From NCBI GenBank assembly GCA_038232935.1, contig JBBSMX010000055.1:1-24284 (forward strand): 24,284 nt of DNA, given 5' to 3'. Of the stretch, positions 15,434-23,768 are shown piece by piece (within the stretch, counting starts at the first letter, position 1; every line of letters begins with the position of its first letter). Position numbers and translations under genes: made by a program. This DNA comes from JBBSMX01 sp038232935 (lineage in GTDB: Bacteria; Bacteroidota; Rhodothermia; Rhodothermales; JANQRZ01). The notes beneath the pieces were generated by a model, which did no database searches, was not told the origin of the DNA, and saw only the letters and a program-made list of their open reading frames with translations.

Positions 15434-15845
15434 CCGGCTCAGACTCGCCGCCACCCGACTCGTCGGCTTCCGGCTCCTCGACTCCTCGCTCGCCACGCTC
15501 CTCGCGGATCTGGTCGAACAGCTCTTCCATGTGGGCGATGCGCTGCTGCGACTCGTCGAGGAAGAACTTCAACTCGGGGATCCGGCGAACCTGATGGCGG
15601 ATGCGCTGCGCGAGCGCCTGCCGAACCTGGGGGACGATCTCTTCGAGCCGGCGGAAGGCGATCTGCCGCCGCGCCGGCTCTTCGCCGAGAATGCTGACGT
15701 TGATGTATGCGATGCCGAGGTCCTTCGTGACACGCACATTCGTCACCGTCACCATCGACTGGGACGCTTCGAAGAACTCGTTGTTGAGCAGCTCGGCGAC
15801 TTCACGCTGCACGAGCCGGGACAGCCGCTCGGTTCGGATAGACAT
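15426..15845 (-). CDS. rbfA: Ribosome-binding factor A
   Basis: A 139-residue protein beginning MSIRTERLSRLVQREVAELL, with VTVTNVRVTKDLGIAYINVS, RRLEEIVPQVRQALAQRIR and RRIPELKFFLDESQQRIAHM. This is the KH-like RbfA fold, which binds immature 30S subunits and assists 16S 5'-end processing. A charged tail after about residue 120 (EERGERGVEEPEADESGG) is an extension without clear function. Start ATG 15845 is the family start. The upstream spacer is entirely short-period repeats (15845-15938) with no Shine-Dalgarno. Its 3' end overlaps truB by 8 bases. Confidence 0.95.
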   Translation of the reverse strand: MSIRTERLSRLVQREVAELLNNEFFEASQSMVTVTNVRVTKDLGIAYINVSILGEEPARRQIAFRRLEEIVPQVRQALAQRIRHQVRRIPELKFFLDESQQRIAHMEELFDQIREERGERGVEEPEADESGGGESEPDA

Positions 15846-15938
15846 AGCTGGTAGCTGTTGGCTATCAGCTATTAGCTCTCAGGCGATAGGCTGTTAGCCG
15901 TACGGCTAACAGCCAAGAGCTAACAGCCAAGAGCTATC
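15845..15938 (-). repeat. Dyad array of 7-bp repeats filling the infB-rbfA spacer
   Basis: From 15845 the plus strand divides into thirteen consecutive 7-base units, for example TAGCTGG, TAGCTGT, CAGCTAT and TAGCTCT on the left, and AACAGCC and AAGAGCT (each twice, alternating) on the right. The halves are mirror images: 15889-15914 is a perfect 26-bp palindrome centred on CCG/TACGG, with arms GGCTGTTAGCCG. The array covers the infB stop codon and reaches the rbfA start. It is a likely stable hairpin in the operon transcript. Unlike a CRISPR array, it has no spacers. Confidence 0.8.
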
Positions 15939-18759
15939 AAACTTGAAGTTTGCGCTGCTCCTCGAACACTTCGTAGGCCTCGATCTGATCGCTGACCTTG
16001 ATGTCGTTGAAGTTCTGGATCGAGAGGCCGCATTCGTACCCGTTCCCTACCTCGCGGGCATCGTCCTTGAACCGCTTGAGCGAGGAGAGCAGGCCTTCGT
16101 AGACGACTACGCCTTCGCGGACGAGCCGGATCTGATCGTTCCGGCGGATTTTGCCTTCGAGCACGTAGCAGCCGGCGACGGTCCCCACCTTGGGGATCTT
16201 GAACGTCTCGCGGACCTCCAGCATCCCGAGGGTCTTCTCCTTCTCCTCGGGCGTGAGGAGCCCTTCGAGCGCGTCGCGCACGTCCTCGATGGCGTCGTAG
16301 ATGACGGAGTAGAGGCGGATGTCAATCTCTTCGCGCTCGGCGATCTGGCGGACGCCGGCCATCGGGCGGACCTGGAAGCCGAAGATGATCGCGTCGGAGG
16401 CGGCGGCGAGCATCACGTCCGTTTCCGTGATGGCTCCGACGCCGGAGTGGACGATGTCCACGGCGACCTCTTCGTTCGAGATCTTGAGTAAGGCGTCGGA
16501 AATAGCCTCGACGGAGCCGGCCACGTCGCCCTTGATGATGAGGTTGAGATAGGTGAGCTCGCCGAGCGCCATGCGGCGGCTGATGTCGTCGAGCGAGACG
16601 TGCTTGCGCTTGCGCATCGTCTGCTCGCGCTGGATCTGCTGGCGCTTCTGCGCGATCTCCCGCGCCTCACGTTCGTCTTCGAGCACGACGAAGCGGTCGC
16701 CGACCTGGGGGGCTCCGTTGAACCCGAGGATCTGCACGGGCTTCGATGGCCCCGCCGACTCCACGCGCTGGTCGCGCTCGTCAAACATCGCGCGGACGCG
16801 CCCCGAGTGTGTCCCGGCCACGAACGCATCGCCGATTTCGATCGTACCGTTCTCGACGAGGATCGTGGCGACGACGCCGCGCCCCTTGTCCAGCCGGCTC
16901 TCGATGACGGACCCGACCGCGTACCGATCCGGATTCGCTTCGAGCTCCAGCAACTCGGCCTCGATGAGCACCTTCTCCAGCAGTTCGGGGATGCCCTGCC
17001 CGGTCTTCGCCGAGACGAGCTCGCTCTGGACCTGCCCGCCGTACTGCTCCACGAGCACGTTCTCGTCGGAGAGCTGCTGCATGATGCGGTCGGCGTTGGC
17101 TTCCGGCCGGTCCATCTTGTTGATGGCGACGATGATGGGGACGCCGGCGGCCTTCGAGTGGTTGATGGCCTCCTTCGTCTGCGGCATCACCTGATCGTCG
17201 GCAGCGACGACGAGGATGACGAGGTCGGTGACCTGCGCGCCGCGCGCACGCATGGCGGTGAACGCCTCGTGGCCCGGCGTGTCGAGGAACGTGATCGGGC
17301 GGCCGTCTTCGGTCACCACGGTGTACGCGCCGATGTGCTGCGTAATGCCGCCGGCCTCGCCCGTAGCTACGCTGGCCTCGCGGATATAGTCGAGCAGCGA
17401 GGTCTTGCCGTGGTCGACGTGGCCCATGATCGTGACGACGGGCGGGCGGGCCACGAGGTCTTCGGGCGCGTCCTCTCCGACCTCGATGTCCTCCATCCCG
17501 ACTTCCGTCACGAACTCGACGTCGAATCCGTATTCGTCGGCGATGAGGGTGATGGCGTCGGCGTCGAGGCGCTGATTGATGGAGACCATCATGCCGAGGC
17601 CGAAACCGGTCTGGATGACGTCGGTGACGGGCACGTCCATCATCGCGGCGAGCTCGCCGGTGGAGATGAACTCCATGAGGCGGAGCTGGCTCTCCTGCTC
17701 GCGCATCTCCTCCATTTCACGCTCGCGCTGCTCGGCGCGCTCCTCGCGGCGGTCGCGGCGGCGGCGCTGACGGCCACGGCCGGAGCCGGAGCCCTGCGCG
17801 AGCTTTTGCAGCGTTTCCTGCACGGTCGAAGCGGCCTCCGCCTTATCGACCTTACCCTTCTTCTTCCGCTTACCGCGCTTGCTGGGCGAGGCCGAATCGG
17901 TCGCATCATCTTCGCTGACCGCCTCGGTCTTCCGCTTGCGCTTGCGGCGGCGACCGGACTCGATGCCCGAAAGGTCGATCTTGCCGACGACCTTCGTCCC
18001 GCTCAGTTCGTACCGGTCGGCGCGCAGCGTGCTGGCCTCTTCGTCGTCGTCGTCGTCCGCTTCGGCGACGAGTTCTTCGATGCCCTGTTCGGGCTCCGTC
18101 TCCGCTTCGACCACCGGCTCCTCGACTTCAACGGGCTCGTCGGCCTCCTCTTCCCGCTCGGCAACCGGCTCCTTCGTTTCGGCGACGGGCTCTCCCGCCA
18201 CCAGCTCGGCCTTCGCATCCTGCTTGGCCTTTCTCTTCGCCTTCGCTTCCGTTTTGACGACGGGCTCGGCTTCAGCGACGGGCTCGGCCTCAGCGACGGG
18301 CTCATCCTCGGGCCCCGTCTTGATGACGGGCTCGGCTTCGGCGATGGGCTCCTCGACTTCTTTCGGCTCGACGACGGGCTCTTCTTCCGGCTCCGGCGCA
18401 TCGGCGACGGGTTCGGGTGCCGGTTCCACTTCCGGAGGCTTGACCCCGGGGCCCGAGTCGCCGGTCCCGACGGGCTCCTGCCGCACCGGCGTCTCGTCGG
18501 CCTGCTCTTCCTGCCGGCGGCGCGAACGGAGCGCGGAGACGCGCGCGCGCGCGTCCATGTCCTCAGCGAAGACAGACCGCAACGCCTCGTACATCTCCGG
18601 GGGGAGCTTCGCGTTGATGTCGCCTTTCTCGAGCTTGCTGTCGAGCTCGAACCCGCTCTCCTTCAGCGTATCCACGAGCGTGTCGACGGACACGTTCAGC
18701 TCGCGTAGCGCTTTGAAGAGACGGACAGGCCTCGTCGCCTTGGTCGAATTATCGGGCAT
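15937..18759 (-). CDS. infB: Translation initiation factor IF-2
   Basis: A 940-residue protein. It begins with an IF2_N domain (RLFKALRELNVSVDTLVDTL), followed by a long acidic and then basic low-complexity linker (about residues 85-355). A second IF2_N-like segment follows (LMEFISTGELAAMMDVPVTD). The GTPase domain has G1 GHVDHGKT (446-453), G3 DTPGH (493-497) and G4 NKMD (547-550). Domains II to IV end with RLYSVIYDAIEDVRDALEGL and GTVAGCYVLEGKIRRNDQIR. IF-2 places initiator tRNA on the 30S subunit and promotes subunit joining. Length is within the range of long bacterial IF-2. The linker has EPVAEAEPVAEAEPVV-type repeats encoded by an 18-bp tandem repeat. Start ATG 18759 precedes MPDNSTKATRP; no Shine-Dalgarno. 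nusA is 119 bases upstream; nothing notable was seen in that gap. Confidence 0.97.
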   Translation of the reverse strand: MPDNSTKATRPVRLFKALRELNVSVDTLVDTLKESGFELDSKLEKGDINAKLPPEMYEALRSVFAEDMDARARVSALRSRRRQEEQADETPVRQEPVGTGDSGPGVKPPEVEPAPEPVADAPEPEEEPVVEPKEVEEPIAEAEPVIKTGPEDEPVAEAEPVAEAEPVVKTEAKAKRKAKQDAKAELVAGEPVAETKEPVAEREEEADEPVEVEEPVVEAETEPEQGIEELVAEADDDDDEEASTLRADRYELSGTKVVGKIDLSGIESGRRRKRKRKTEAVSEDDATDSASPSKRGKRKKKGKVDKAEAASTVQETLQKLAQGSGSGRGRQRRRRDRREERAEQREREMEEMREQESQLRLMEFISTGELAAMMDVPVTDVIQTGFGLGMMVSINQRLDADAITLIADEYGFDVEFVTEVGMEDIEVGEDAPEDLVARPPVVTIMGHVDHGKTSLLDYIREASVATGEAGGITQHIGAYTVVTEDGRPITFLDTPGHEAFTAMRARGAQVTDLVILVVAADDQVMPQTKEAINHSKAAGVPIIVAINKMDRPEANADRIMQQLSDENVLVEQYGGQVQSELVSAKTGQGIPELLEKVLIEAELLELEANPDRYAVGSVIESRLDKGRGVVATILVENGTIEIGDAFVAGTHSGRVRAMFDERDQRVESAGPSKPVQILGFNGAPQVGDRFVVLEDEREAREIAQKRQQIQREQTMRKRKHVSLDDISRRMALGELTYLNLIIKGDVAGSVEAISDALLKISNEEVAVDIVHSGVGAITETDVMLAAASDAIIFGFQVRPMAGVRQIAEREEIDIRLYSVIYDAIEDVRDALEGLLTPEEKEKTLGMLEVRETFKIPKVGTVAGCYVLEGKIRRNDQIRLVREGVVVYEGLLSSLKRFKDDAREVGNGYECGLSIQNFNDIKVSDQIEAYEVFEEQRKLQV
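18258..18311 (-). repeat. 18-bp tandem repeat in the IF-2 linker
   Basis: Three consecutive 18-bp units start CGACGGGCTCGGCTTCAG (18258-18275); the second unit differs by one base and the third is more diverged. They encode PVAEAE-type hexapeptides. In-frame length change is possible without loss of function. Confidence 0.7.
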
Positions 18760-18878
18760 ACAGGGGAAATCGTGTGGGGCGACGTGAAGCCGCGTGAGTC
18801 TAGGTAAATCTGTAGGAGGGGCGGTCAGGTTCCCGTCCCGAAAGGGTGACTCCGAGAAGAAGGTAAGGAACGAATCGC

Positions 18879-20345
18879 TTAGGGCTGCTGCTCCGCATCG
18901 GTTTCCGCTTCGTCTTCGGTTTCCAACACGTCCTCCGCTTCGGCCTCGCCGTCCACCACCGCTTCGGTTTCTTCCAACGCGTCCTCCACAGATTCGACGG
19001 CGACAGAGGTCGTCTCCGCCTCATCCATCTCCCCATCGCCCTCCGGCTGGGCCGGTGTCGACTCGGAGGCTACTTCAGCGATCTCCGCGATCTCTTCGGC
19101 CTCCTTCGCGAACTCGGCCCGCATGAGGAGCAGGATCTTCTCGGTCGTCTCCTTCTCGAGGCCGGAGCGGCGGGCGAGTTCGTCCTCGGACAGCTCCAGC
19201 ACGGCCTTCGCCGTGTCACAGCCGATGTCCTTGAGCCGCCGGATGACATCGGCCGGCATCACGTCGGAGAACTCGTCGATCTCCACGTCCTCCTCGTCCT
19301 CCTTAATGTCGCGGTAGACATCGATCTCGTAGCCGGTGATACGCGAGGCGAGCCGGATGTTCTGCCCGCCGCGCCCGATGGCGAGCGAGACCTCCTCCGA
19401 CGGCACCGTGACGCGCGCGCGCGGCGGGTCGAGGTCGTCGTTGAGCTCGACGGCGACGGGCTTCGCCGGGGCGAGCGAGCGCTTGATGAACTCGATCTTG
19501 TCGTCGGTCCACGGGATCACGTCGATGTTCTCGTTCGAGAGCTCGCGAACGACGGCGTGGATACGGGAGCCCTTCACCCCGACGCACGCGCCGACGGGAT
19601 CTACGCGGTCGTCGTAGCTCACCACCGCCACCTTGGCCCGGTCGCCCGGCTCGCGTTCGATCTTTTTGATCTCGACGATGCCGTCGTAGATCTCCGGCAC
19701 TTCGAGCTCGAACAGGCGCTCGATGAAGATCGGCGCGGTGCGGCTGATGATGACCTGCGGCGCGTTGCCCGTCTCGCGGTGGACTTCGTGGACCACGGCG
19801 CGGAGCATGTCCCCCTTACGGTAGCGGTCTTTGTAGATCTGCTCGTTGCGGGGGAGGAGCAGCTCCGTCTTGTTGTGGAGCACGAGCACCTCGCGCCGCC
19901 GCATCTGGTAGACCTCGCCGACGACGATCTCGCCGACGAGCTCGGAGTACTCACGGTGGATGTTCTCTTTCTCGATGTCGCGGATGCGCTGGCGAAAGGT
20001 CTGGAGCGCCATCTGGATCGTGCGCCGCCCGAAGTCCTCGATCTGGATCGTCGAGGCCACTTCGTCGCCTACTTCGTAGTCGTCCTCGATCTGCAGGGCG
20101 TCCCGCTCTTCGATCTGCGTGACTGGGTCCTCGACGTCCATATTCTCCACGACCTCTTGGATGTGGAGGATTTGAATATCGCCGTTGTCCGGGTTGAAGA
20201 TGATCTCGAAGGAGTCGTCGGCGCCGTAGCGCTTGCGGATCATCGCGCGGAACGTGTCCTCCAGGATGAGCTGGAGCGTATCGCGGTCGACGTCCTTCTC
20301 GCGGGCGATTTCGGCGAAGGCGGAGACGAGCTGGGTGCTTTGCAT
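18879..20345 (-). CDS. nusA: Transcription termination/antitermination protein NusA
   Basis: The product is 488 residues from ATG 20345 (MQSTQLVSAFAEIAREKDVD). Regions in order: the N-terminal RNA-polymerase-binding domain (to about 125), the S1 domain (VVGEVYQMRRREVLVLHNKT, about 141-205), and KH1 with VDPVGACVGVKGSRIHAVVR (about 248-267). KH2 follows with EEVSLAIGRGGQNIRLASRI (about 317-336), then a helix-hairpin-helix-like stretch (ADVIRRLKDIGCDTAKAVLE). The last roughly 70 residues are a very acidic tail (ETEAVVDGEAEAEDVLETED). NusA modulates pausing, termination and rRNA antitermination. A frame extending to 20396 is rejected because it only translates the repeat-filled spacer. rimP is upstream and infB downstream, the conserved order. 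Confidence 0.96.
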   Translation of the reverse strand: MQSTQLVSAFAEIAREKDVDRDTLQLILEDTFRAMIRKRYGADDSFEIIFNPDNGDIQILHIQEVVENMDVEDPVTQIEERDALQIEDDYEVGDEVASTIQIEDFGRRTIQMALQTFRQRIRDIEKENIHREYSELVGEIVVGEVYQMRRREVLVLHNKTELLLPRNEQIYKDRYRKGDMLRAVVHEVHRETGNAPQVIISRTAPIFIERLFELEVPEIYDGIVEIKKIEREPGDRAKVAVVSYDDRVDPVGACVGVKGSRIHAVVRELSNENIDVIPWTDDKIEFIKRSLAPAKPVAVELNDDLDPPRARVTVPSEEVSLAIGRGGQNIRLASRITGYEIDVYRDIKEDEEDVEIDEFSDVMPADVIRRLKDIGCDTAKAVLELSEDELARRSGLEKETTEKILLLMRAEFAKEAEEIAEIAEVASESTPAQPEGDGEMDEAETTSVAVESVEDALEETEAVVDGEAEAEDVLETEDEAETDAEQQP

Positions 20346-20419
20346 AGTCAATGTGTGATTGGGCGATTGGGTGATTGATTGGGACTTAATCACCAAATCA
20401 GTGAATCGCTCAATGTCAA
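20346..20419 (-). repeat. Dyad array of GATT/AATC-type short repeats in the rimP-nusA spacer
   Basis: The plus strand carries GTGATTGG, GCGATTGG and GTGATTGATT on the left, and AATCACC, AATCA and AATCGC on the right, so direct repeats of 7-9 nt face inverted copies. GGTGATT (20370-20376) pairs with AATCACC (20388-20394), and GCGATT (20363-20368) with AATCGC (20404-20409). The array fills the whole spacer between the rimP stop and the nusA ATG. No Shine-Dalgarno is present. Confidence 0.65.
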
Positions 20420-20923
20420 TTACCAGGGCAGTTGGACGCGGGCGTCGATGACGTCGGCAAACGGGATCGTCTCCGTGGTGCCGTCCACGTCGAGGTCGAA
20501 CGCGTCGTCGCGGACGGCGGCGAGCGTGCCGGTACGAACGACCGGCACGCTCTCGGTCCCGGTCGTCACTTTAAACAGGCGGCCGACGTGCTTTCGGTAC
20601 TGCCGGGGGAGCATGAGCGGGCGTTCGGCACCGGGGGACGAAACGTTGAGGTAGTACTTGCCCTTTACGGCGTCCTCCGTGTCGAGCAGAAACGCCAGGT
20701 CGCGCGAGAGCCGGGCGAGGTCGTCCGAGCCGACACCTTGGTCGGCGTCGACGAACACCTCGATCACGCGGGAGCCTTTCTGCCCGCGCACCTGCACGTC
20801 CACGACGTAGGCGTCGCCATCCGAGGCGACCTCGTCGGCTAGAGCGTGGATGCGCGACCGGAGGTCCGAGTTCTCGGCCCGTGCGGCGGCGACATGGGGA
20901 TTTTCGGAAGGTTGCTGAGGCAT
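20420..20923 (-). CDS. rimP: Ribosome maturation factor RimP
   Basis: A 167-residue protein. The N-terminal alpha-beta domain includes SRIHALADEVASDGDAYVVD, GSRVIEVFVDADQGVGSDDL and ARLSRDLAFLLD. The signature LNVSSPGAERPLMLPRQYRK and a C-terminal SH3-like domain (GTLAAVRDDAFDLDVDGTTE) follow. RimP assists early 30S maturation. Length is normal (150-180). It is the first gene of the rimP-nusA-infB-rbfA-truB-ribF operon. Start ATG 20923 is the first in frame near the conserved region; the N-terminal 15-20 residues are not conserved, so a slightly later start cannot be excluded. No Shine-Dalgarno is visible. Confidence 0.94.
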   Translation of the reverse strand: MPQQPSENPHVAAARAENSDLRSRIHALADEVASDGDAYVVDVQVRGQKGSRVIEVFVDADQGVGSDDLARLSRDLAFLLDTEDAVKGKYYLNVSSPGAERPLMLPRQYRKHVGRLFKVTTGTESVPVVRTGTLAAVRDDAFDLDVDGTTETIPFADVIDARVQLPW

Positions 20924-21026
20924 CTATACGCGAAACGCCCGTTCTAGCGAACAGGCGTCTACGAGAGTGTCGTAAACAAAGAGAGGCGGCACGCGGCCCC
21001 CTCCTCCACCCCGCGAGCGAGGTGCT

Positions 21027-21059
21027 TGAATATACGGGCGAAGCCCGGCGGGCTCCAAA
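21027..21059 (-). promoter_or_regulatory. Candidate Bacteroidota-type promoter upstream of rimP
   Basis: On the minus strand TTTG (21059-21056) is followed after 21 bases by TATATTCA (21034-21027), close to the TTTG...TAnnTTTG pattern of the primary sigma factor in Bacteroidota. It lies about 100 bases upstream of the rimP ATG. The small inverted repeat AGCCC/GGGCT lies between the boxes. Tentative. Confidence 0.35.
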
Positions 21060-21064
21060 CGCGC

Positions 21065-21100
21065 AACCTGCCAAGTCAACATGAAACCCGACGGCAGGTT
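21065..21100 (-). terminator. Hairpin downstream of the SLC13-type transporter gene
   Basis: Perfect 8-bp arms AACCTGCC (21065-21072) and GGCAGGTT (21093-21100) with a 20-nt loop lie about 47 bases past the transporter stop and before the rimP promoter region. The position suits a terminator separating the two units; there is no long T-run. Confidence 0.4.
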
Positions 21101-21146
21101 TCGGCCCTCCCATGCGTTAAAGATGAAGGTCAGAGCCTCATCACGG

Positions 21147-22925
21147 CTAGAGCCAGACCAGCCAGATCATCGTGATCGCGACGACGGAAACGATGAGGTT
21201 GACGGCAAGGCCGCTCCGGGCGAAGTCTGAGAACCGGTAGCCGCCGGCGGCCATCACCATGAGGTTGGTCTGGTACCCGATGGGCGTCACGAAACTGGCC
21301 GAGGCCGCAATTGCAACCGCCACGGCAAACGCCTCGGGTGGAGCGCCGACCCCCTGCGCCGCCGCGAGCCCAATCCCCAGCATGAGAGCCGCCGCGGCGT
21401 TGTTCGTGATGAGCTCAGTCAGCACGCTCGTCGCGATGTAGACGGCGGCAAGCACGCCCACCACACCGAAGCCGGCCGCCGCGCCGACCATCCCCTGCGC
21501 AGCAACTCCGGCGAGTCCCGTGCTGGAGAGCGCCTCTCCGAGCCCGAGCGCCGCCGCGATCACCAGGAGCACAGAGACGTCCACGGCTCTCCGCGCCTCT
21601 GCCACGCGCAAACACCCCGTCGCGATCATCAGGAGGGCTCCCACGAACGAGGCCGTCACGATGGAAATCACGTCGAAGGCAGCAAAAGCGATGACACCGA
21701 ACAGGATCGCGAGGGCAAGCGGTGCCTTCGCACGCTGCACTTTGAGCTCTTCCTGCCGCCGGGGCGCCACGAGGTAGAACTCGTCGCGGTTCTGGTTCCA
21801 GCGCTTGTCGAAGCCGTTCTGCGCCTCGACGAGTAGCAGGTCGCCGGGCTGGATCTTGACGTGACCGAGGGACCCATCGACGGGCACGTCGCGCCGTCGG
21901 ATGCCGAGGACGACACCCTGGTATCGCTCACGGAACCCCACCTCCTTCAGACTGTGGCCCACAAGGTCCGACGAGGGAGCTACGACCGCTTCGTAGAGCG
22001 GCAGCGTGGTGAGTTCGGAGGTCTCCACGCTCTCCACCACGCGTTGCAACCCCGGGCGGCGAAGCAGATGCTCCAGCATGACCGCGCTGCCACGAAACGC
22101 CAGCACGTCCCCCGCTCGGAGCACTGCGTCCGGCGACGACGGGATGATCTCGCCCCCGTGGCGAACGTGGGCGAGGTAGGCGTTCCCCAGCGCTCGCAGC
22201 CCCGCCTCCTCCACCGACTGCCCGACGAACGGGGAGCCAGGCGCAACCCGAACCTCGAACATGCACTCCGTCAATCCTTCCTTGAATTCGGCCGCCTCCT
22301 CACTCCGATCCGGCAGCCAGCGGTGACCGAAGGCAGAGAAATAGGCGATGACGGCGAGCGCCGCCGGGACGCCCACCCAGCTCAGATCGAACAGGCCGAG
22401 CGGCTCGACCCCGGAAGCCTCCATCAGCCCGGCCACCAGTAGGTTCGTCGAGGTCCCGATGAGCGTTGTCATCCCGCCGACAATGGAGGCGTACGAGAGC
22501 GGGATCATCATCTTCGACGCGGGCACGCCGGCACGCTCGCACCACGTCTGCACGCGCGGGATGAGCATCGCCACGAGCGGCGTGTTGTTGAGGAAGGCGG
22601 ACATCGCTCCCGTCGTCAACATCAGGCGGGGGATGGCGGCCGCGACGCTCGGTGAACGGGGAAAGATCAATCGGTCAGTGAAGCTGAGGGCACCGGTGCG
22701 CTGCACGCCCGCTGCCACGACGAAGAGCGACCCGACGGCGAGCACGGCGCTGTTGGAAAGGCCTGCAAAGGCCTGATCGGGCGTGAGAATGCCGAGGAGG
22801 AGCAGAGGGGCCAGACTCGCCAGCAGGGCCACTTCCGGCCGCGCCAGCTCTTTGATCAGCGCGATGAGCATCAGTACCACGATGCCGAGCGTGACCCACG
22901 CTTCCCAGCTTATTGCTTCAAACAT
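21147..22925 (-). CDS. SLC13/DASS-type transporter with two internal TrkA_C domains
   Basis: A 592-residue membrane protein. The N-terminal membrane half includes TLGIVVLMLIALIKELARPE, SAFLNNTPLVAMLIPRVQTW and IVGGMTTLIGTSTNLLVAGL; the SNT motif is typical of sodium-coupled dicarboxylate/sulfate transporters. A cytosolic insert of about 200 residues (roughly 205-395) holds two RCK_C/TrkA_C-like domains, each with a pattern such as SPFVGQSVEEAGLR...GDVLAFRG and SDLVGHSLKEVGFRE...GDLLLVEA. The C-terminal half has TELITNNAAAALMLG and SFVTPIGYQTNLMVM. This layout is that of the bacterial SLC13-with-TrkA_C group, often annotated as sulfate or divalent anion permeases. Substrate cannot be assigned. 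It acts at the inner membrane. It is divergent from the oxidoreductase gene. Start ATG 22925; no Shine-Dalgarno. Confidence 0.9.
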   Translation of the reverse strand: MFEAISWEAWVTLGIVVLMLIALIKELARPEVALLASLAPLLLLGILTPDQAFAGLSNSAVLAVGSLFVVAAGVQRTGALSFTDRLIFPRSPSVAAAIPRLMLTTGAMSAFLNNTPLVAMLIPRVQTWCERAGVPASKMMIPLSYASIVGGMTTLIGTSTNLLVAGLMEASGVEPLGLFDLSWVGVPAALAVIAYFSAFGHRWLPDRSEEAAEFKEGLTECMFEVRVAPGSPFVGQSVEEAGLRALGNAYLAHVRHGGEIIPSSPDAVLRAGDVLAFRGSAVMLEHLLRRPGLQRVVESVETSELTTLPLYEAVVAPSSDLVGHSLKEVGFRERYQGVVLGIRRRDVPVDGSLGHVKIQPGDLLLVEAQNGFDKRWNQNRDEFYLVAPRRQEELKVQRAKAPLALAILFGVIAFAAFDVISIVTASFVGALLMIATGCLRVAEARRAVDVSVLLVIAAALGLGEALSSTGLAGVAAQGMVGAAAGFGVVGVLAAVYIATSVLTELITNNAAAALMLGIGLAAAQGVGAPPEAFAVAVAIAASASFVTPIGYQTNLMVMAAGGYRFSDFARSGLAVNLIVSVVAITMIWLVWL

Positions 22926-23117
22926 GAACGTAAAACTTTGCGTGCTTTGAGAAATGAGGTGGGCATCTGCCGGAAGGGAGGATGGCAGACGGTTGATCTG
23001 CGCGCGTGCTACACGGAAGCTACGGCTACTCGCCGCGTGCTACTCCCCCGCCGCCACGTGAACTCTCAGTAGCCAGCATCGTAAATCCTCCCTTCTTCCA
23101 TTCGCCCCTGCAAATCT
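22926..23117. promoter_or_regulatory. Divergent intergenic region between transporter and oxidoreductase genes
   Basis: These 192 bases must hold both promoters. An inverted repeat TCTGCC (22966-22971) / GGCAGA (22984-22989) with a 12-nt gap is a possible operator or hairpin. Repeated GCTAC elements occur around 23008-23044. No convincing -33/-7 or -35/-10 pair was found. Confidence 0.3.
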
Positions 23118-23768
23118 GTGACCATCGACGTATTCGCTGACATAGCCTGCCCGTGGTGTTACATCGGGGAGCACCGTCTCTTCGCCGCCCTCGCACAGCG
23201 TCCGCATCTCGACGTGCAGCCCCGGTGGAGGCCGTTCCAGCTCCAGCCCCAGCTCCCCGCTACCGGCCTCCCCTGGCGCTCCTTCGTCGAGCAGAAGTTC
23301 GGCGGGTGGGAGCAGGCCCAAGCTGGTTTCCGCCGCGTCGCCACGGCGGCCAAAGACGATGGGATCGCGTTCGACTTCGATCACATCGTGAGTGCGGCGA
23401 ACACGACCGACGCGCACCGGCTCATCCTGTTCGGGCGGCAGCTCGGCCGGGAATGGGAGATGGTGGACGCCCTCTTCCGCGCCTACTTTGCAGAGGGTCG
23501 TGACCTCAACGAGGGGGGCACCTTGCTTGCAATAACAGATGCAGCCGGGCTCGACCGCGAAGCCGCTGCTGCGTACCTCGCCAGCGACGCGGGGCGTGAT
23601 GAGGTCTCGCAGAGCCAGGCGTTCGCGCAGCAACTCGGCATCAACGGCGTCCCCTTCACCGTCCTCGACGGCCGCCTCGGCCTCTCCGGTGCACAATCCA
23701 TCGAGACGTTCGTCCGCGCGCTCGACGAGGCGGCACGCTCCGAGGCCACCGAGCACGCCGCCTCGTGA
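23118..23768 (+). CDS. DsbA family oxidoreductase (FrnE-like)
   Basis: A 216-residue thioredoxin-fold protein. It begins MTIDVFADIACPWCYIGEHR, with the redox motif CPWC at residues 11-14. The helical insert covers about 60-150 (including RLILFGRQLGREWEMVDALF), and the cis-proline loop is GINGVPFTVLDGR. This matches the FrnE/2-hydroxychromene-isomerase-like branch of the DsbA superfamily. There is no signal peptide, so it is probably cytoplasmic, with a thiol-disulfide or stress-related role; the true substrate is unknown. The start is GTG 23118, supported by the family N-terminus (M-x-I-D/E at once before CPWCY). No Shine-Dalgarno. It is the only clear plus-strand gene in the window. It converges on a T9SS gene remnant with a 24-base gap that contains a weak GATCC/GGATC hairpin (23773-23789). 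Confidence 0.92.
   Translation: MTIDVFADIACPWCYIGEHRLFAALAQRPHLDVQPRWRPFQLQPQLPATGLPWRSFVEQKFGGWEQAQAGFRRVATAAKDDGIAFDFDHIVSAANTTDAHRLILFGRQLGREWEMVDALFRAYFAEGRDLNEGGTLLAITDAAGLDREAAAAYLASDAGRDEVSQSQAFAQQLGINGVPFTVLDGRLGLSGAQSIETFVRALDEAARSEATEHAAS

Noticed and set aside
15845..15938. Possible CRISPR array
   Set aside because: Units are 7 bp, contiguous, without spacers, and mirror-symmetric; a CRISPR would need 23-50 bp repeats with unique spacers.
16600..18708. 702-codon plus-strand open frame opposite infB
   Set aside because: Antisense shadow of IF-2 in GC-rich DNA; the translation is low-complexity Leu/Gly/Arg with no recognisable domain.
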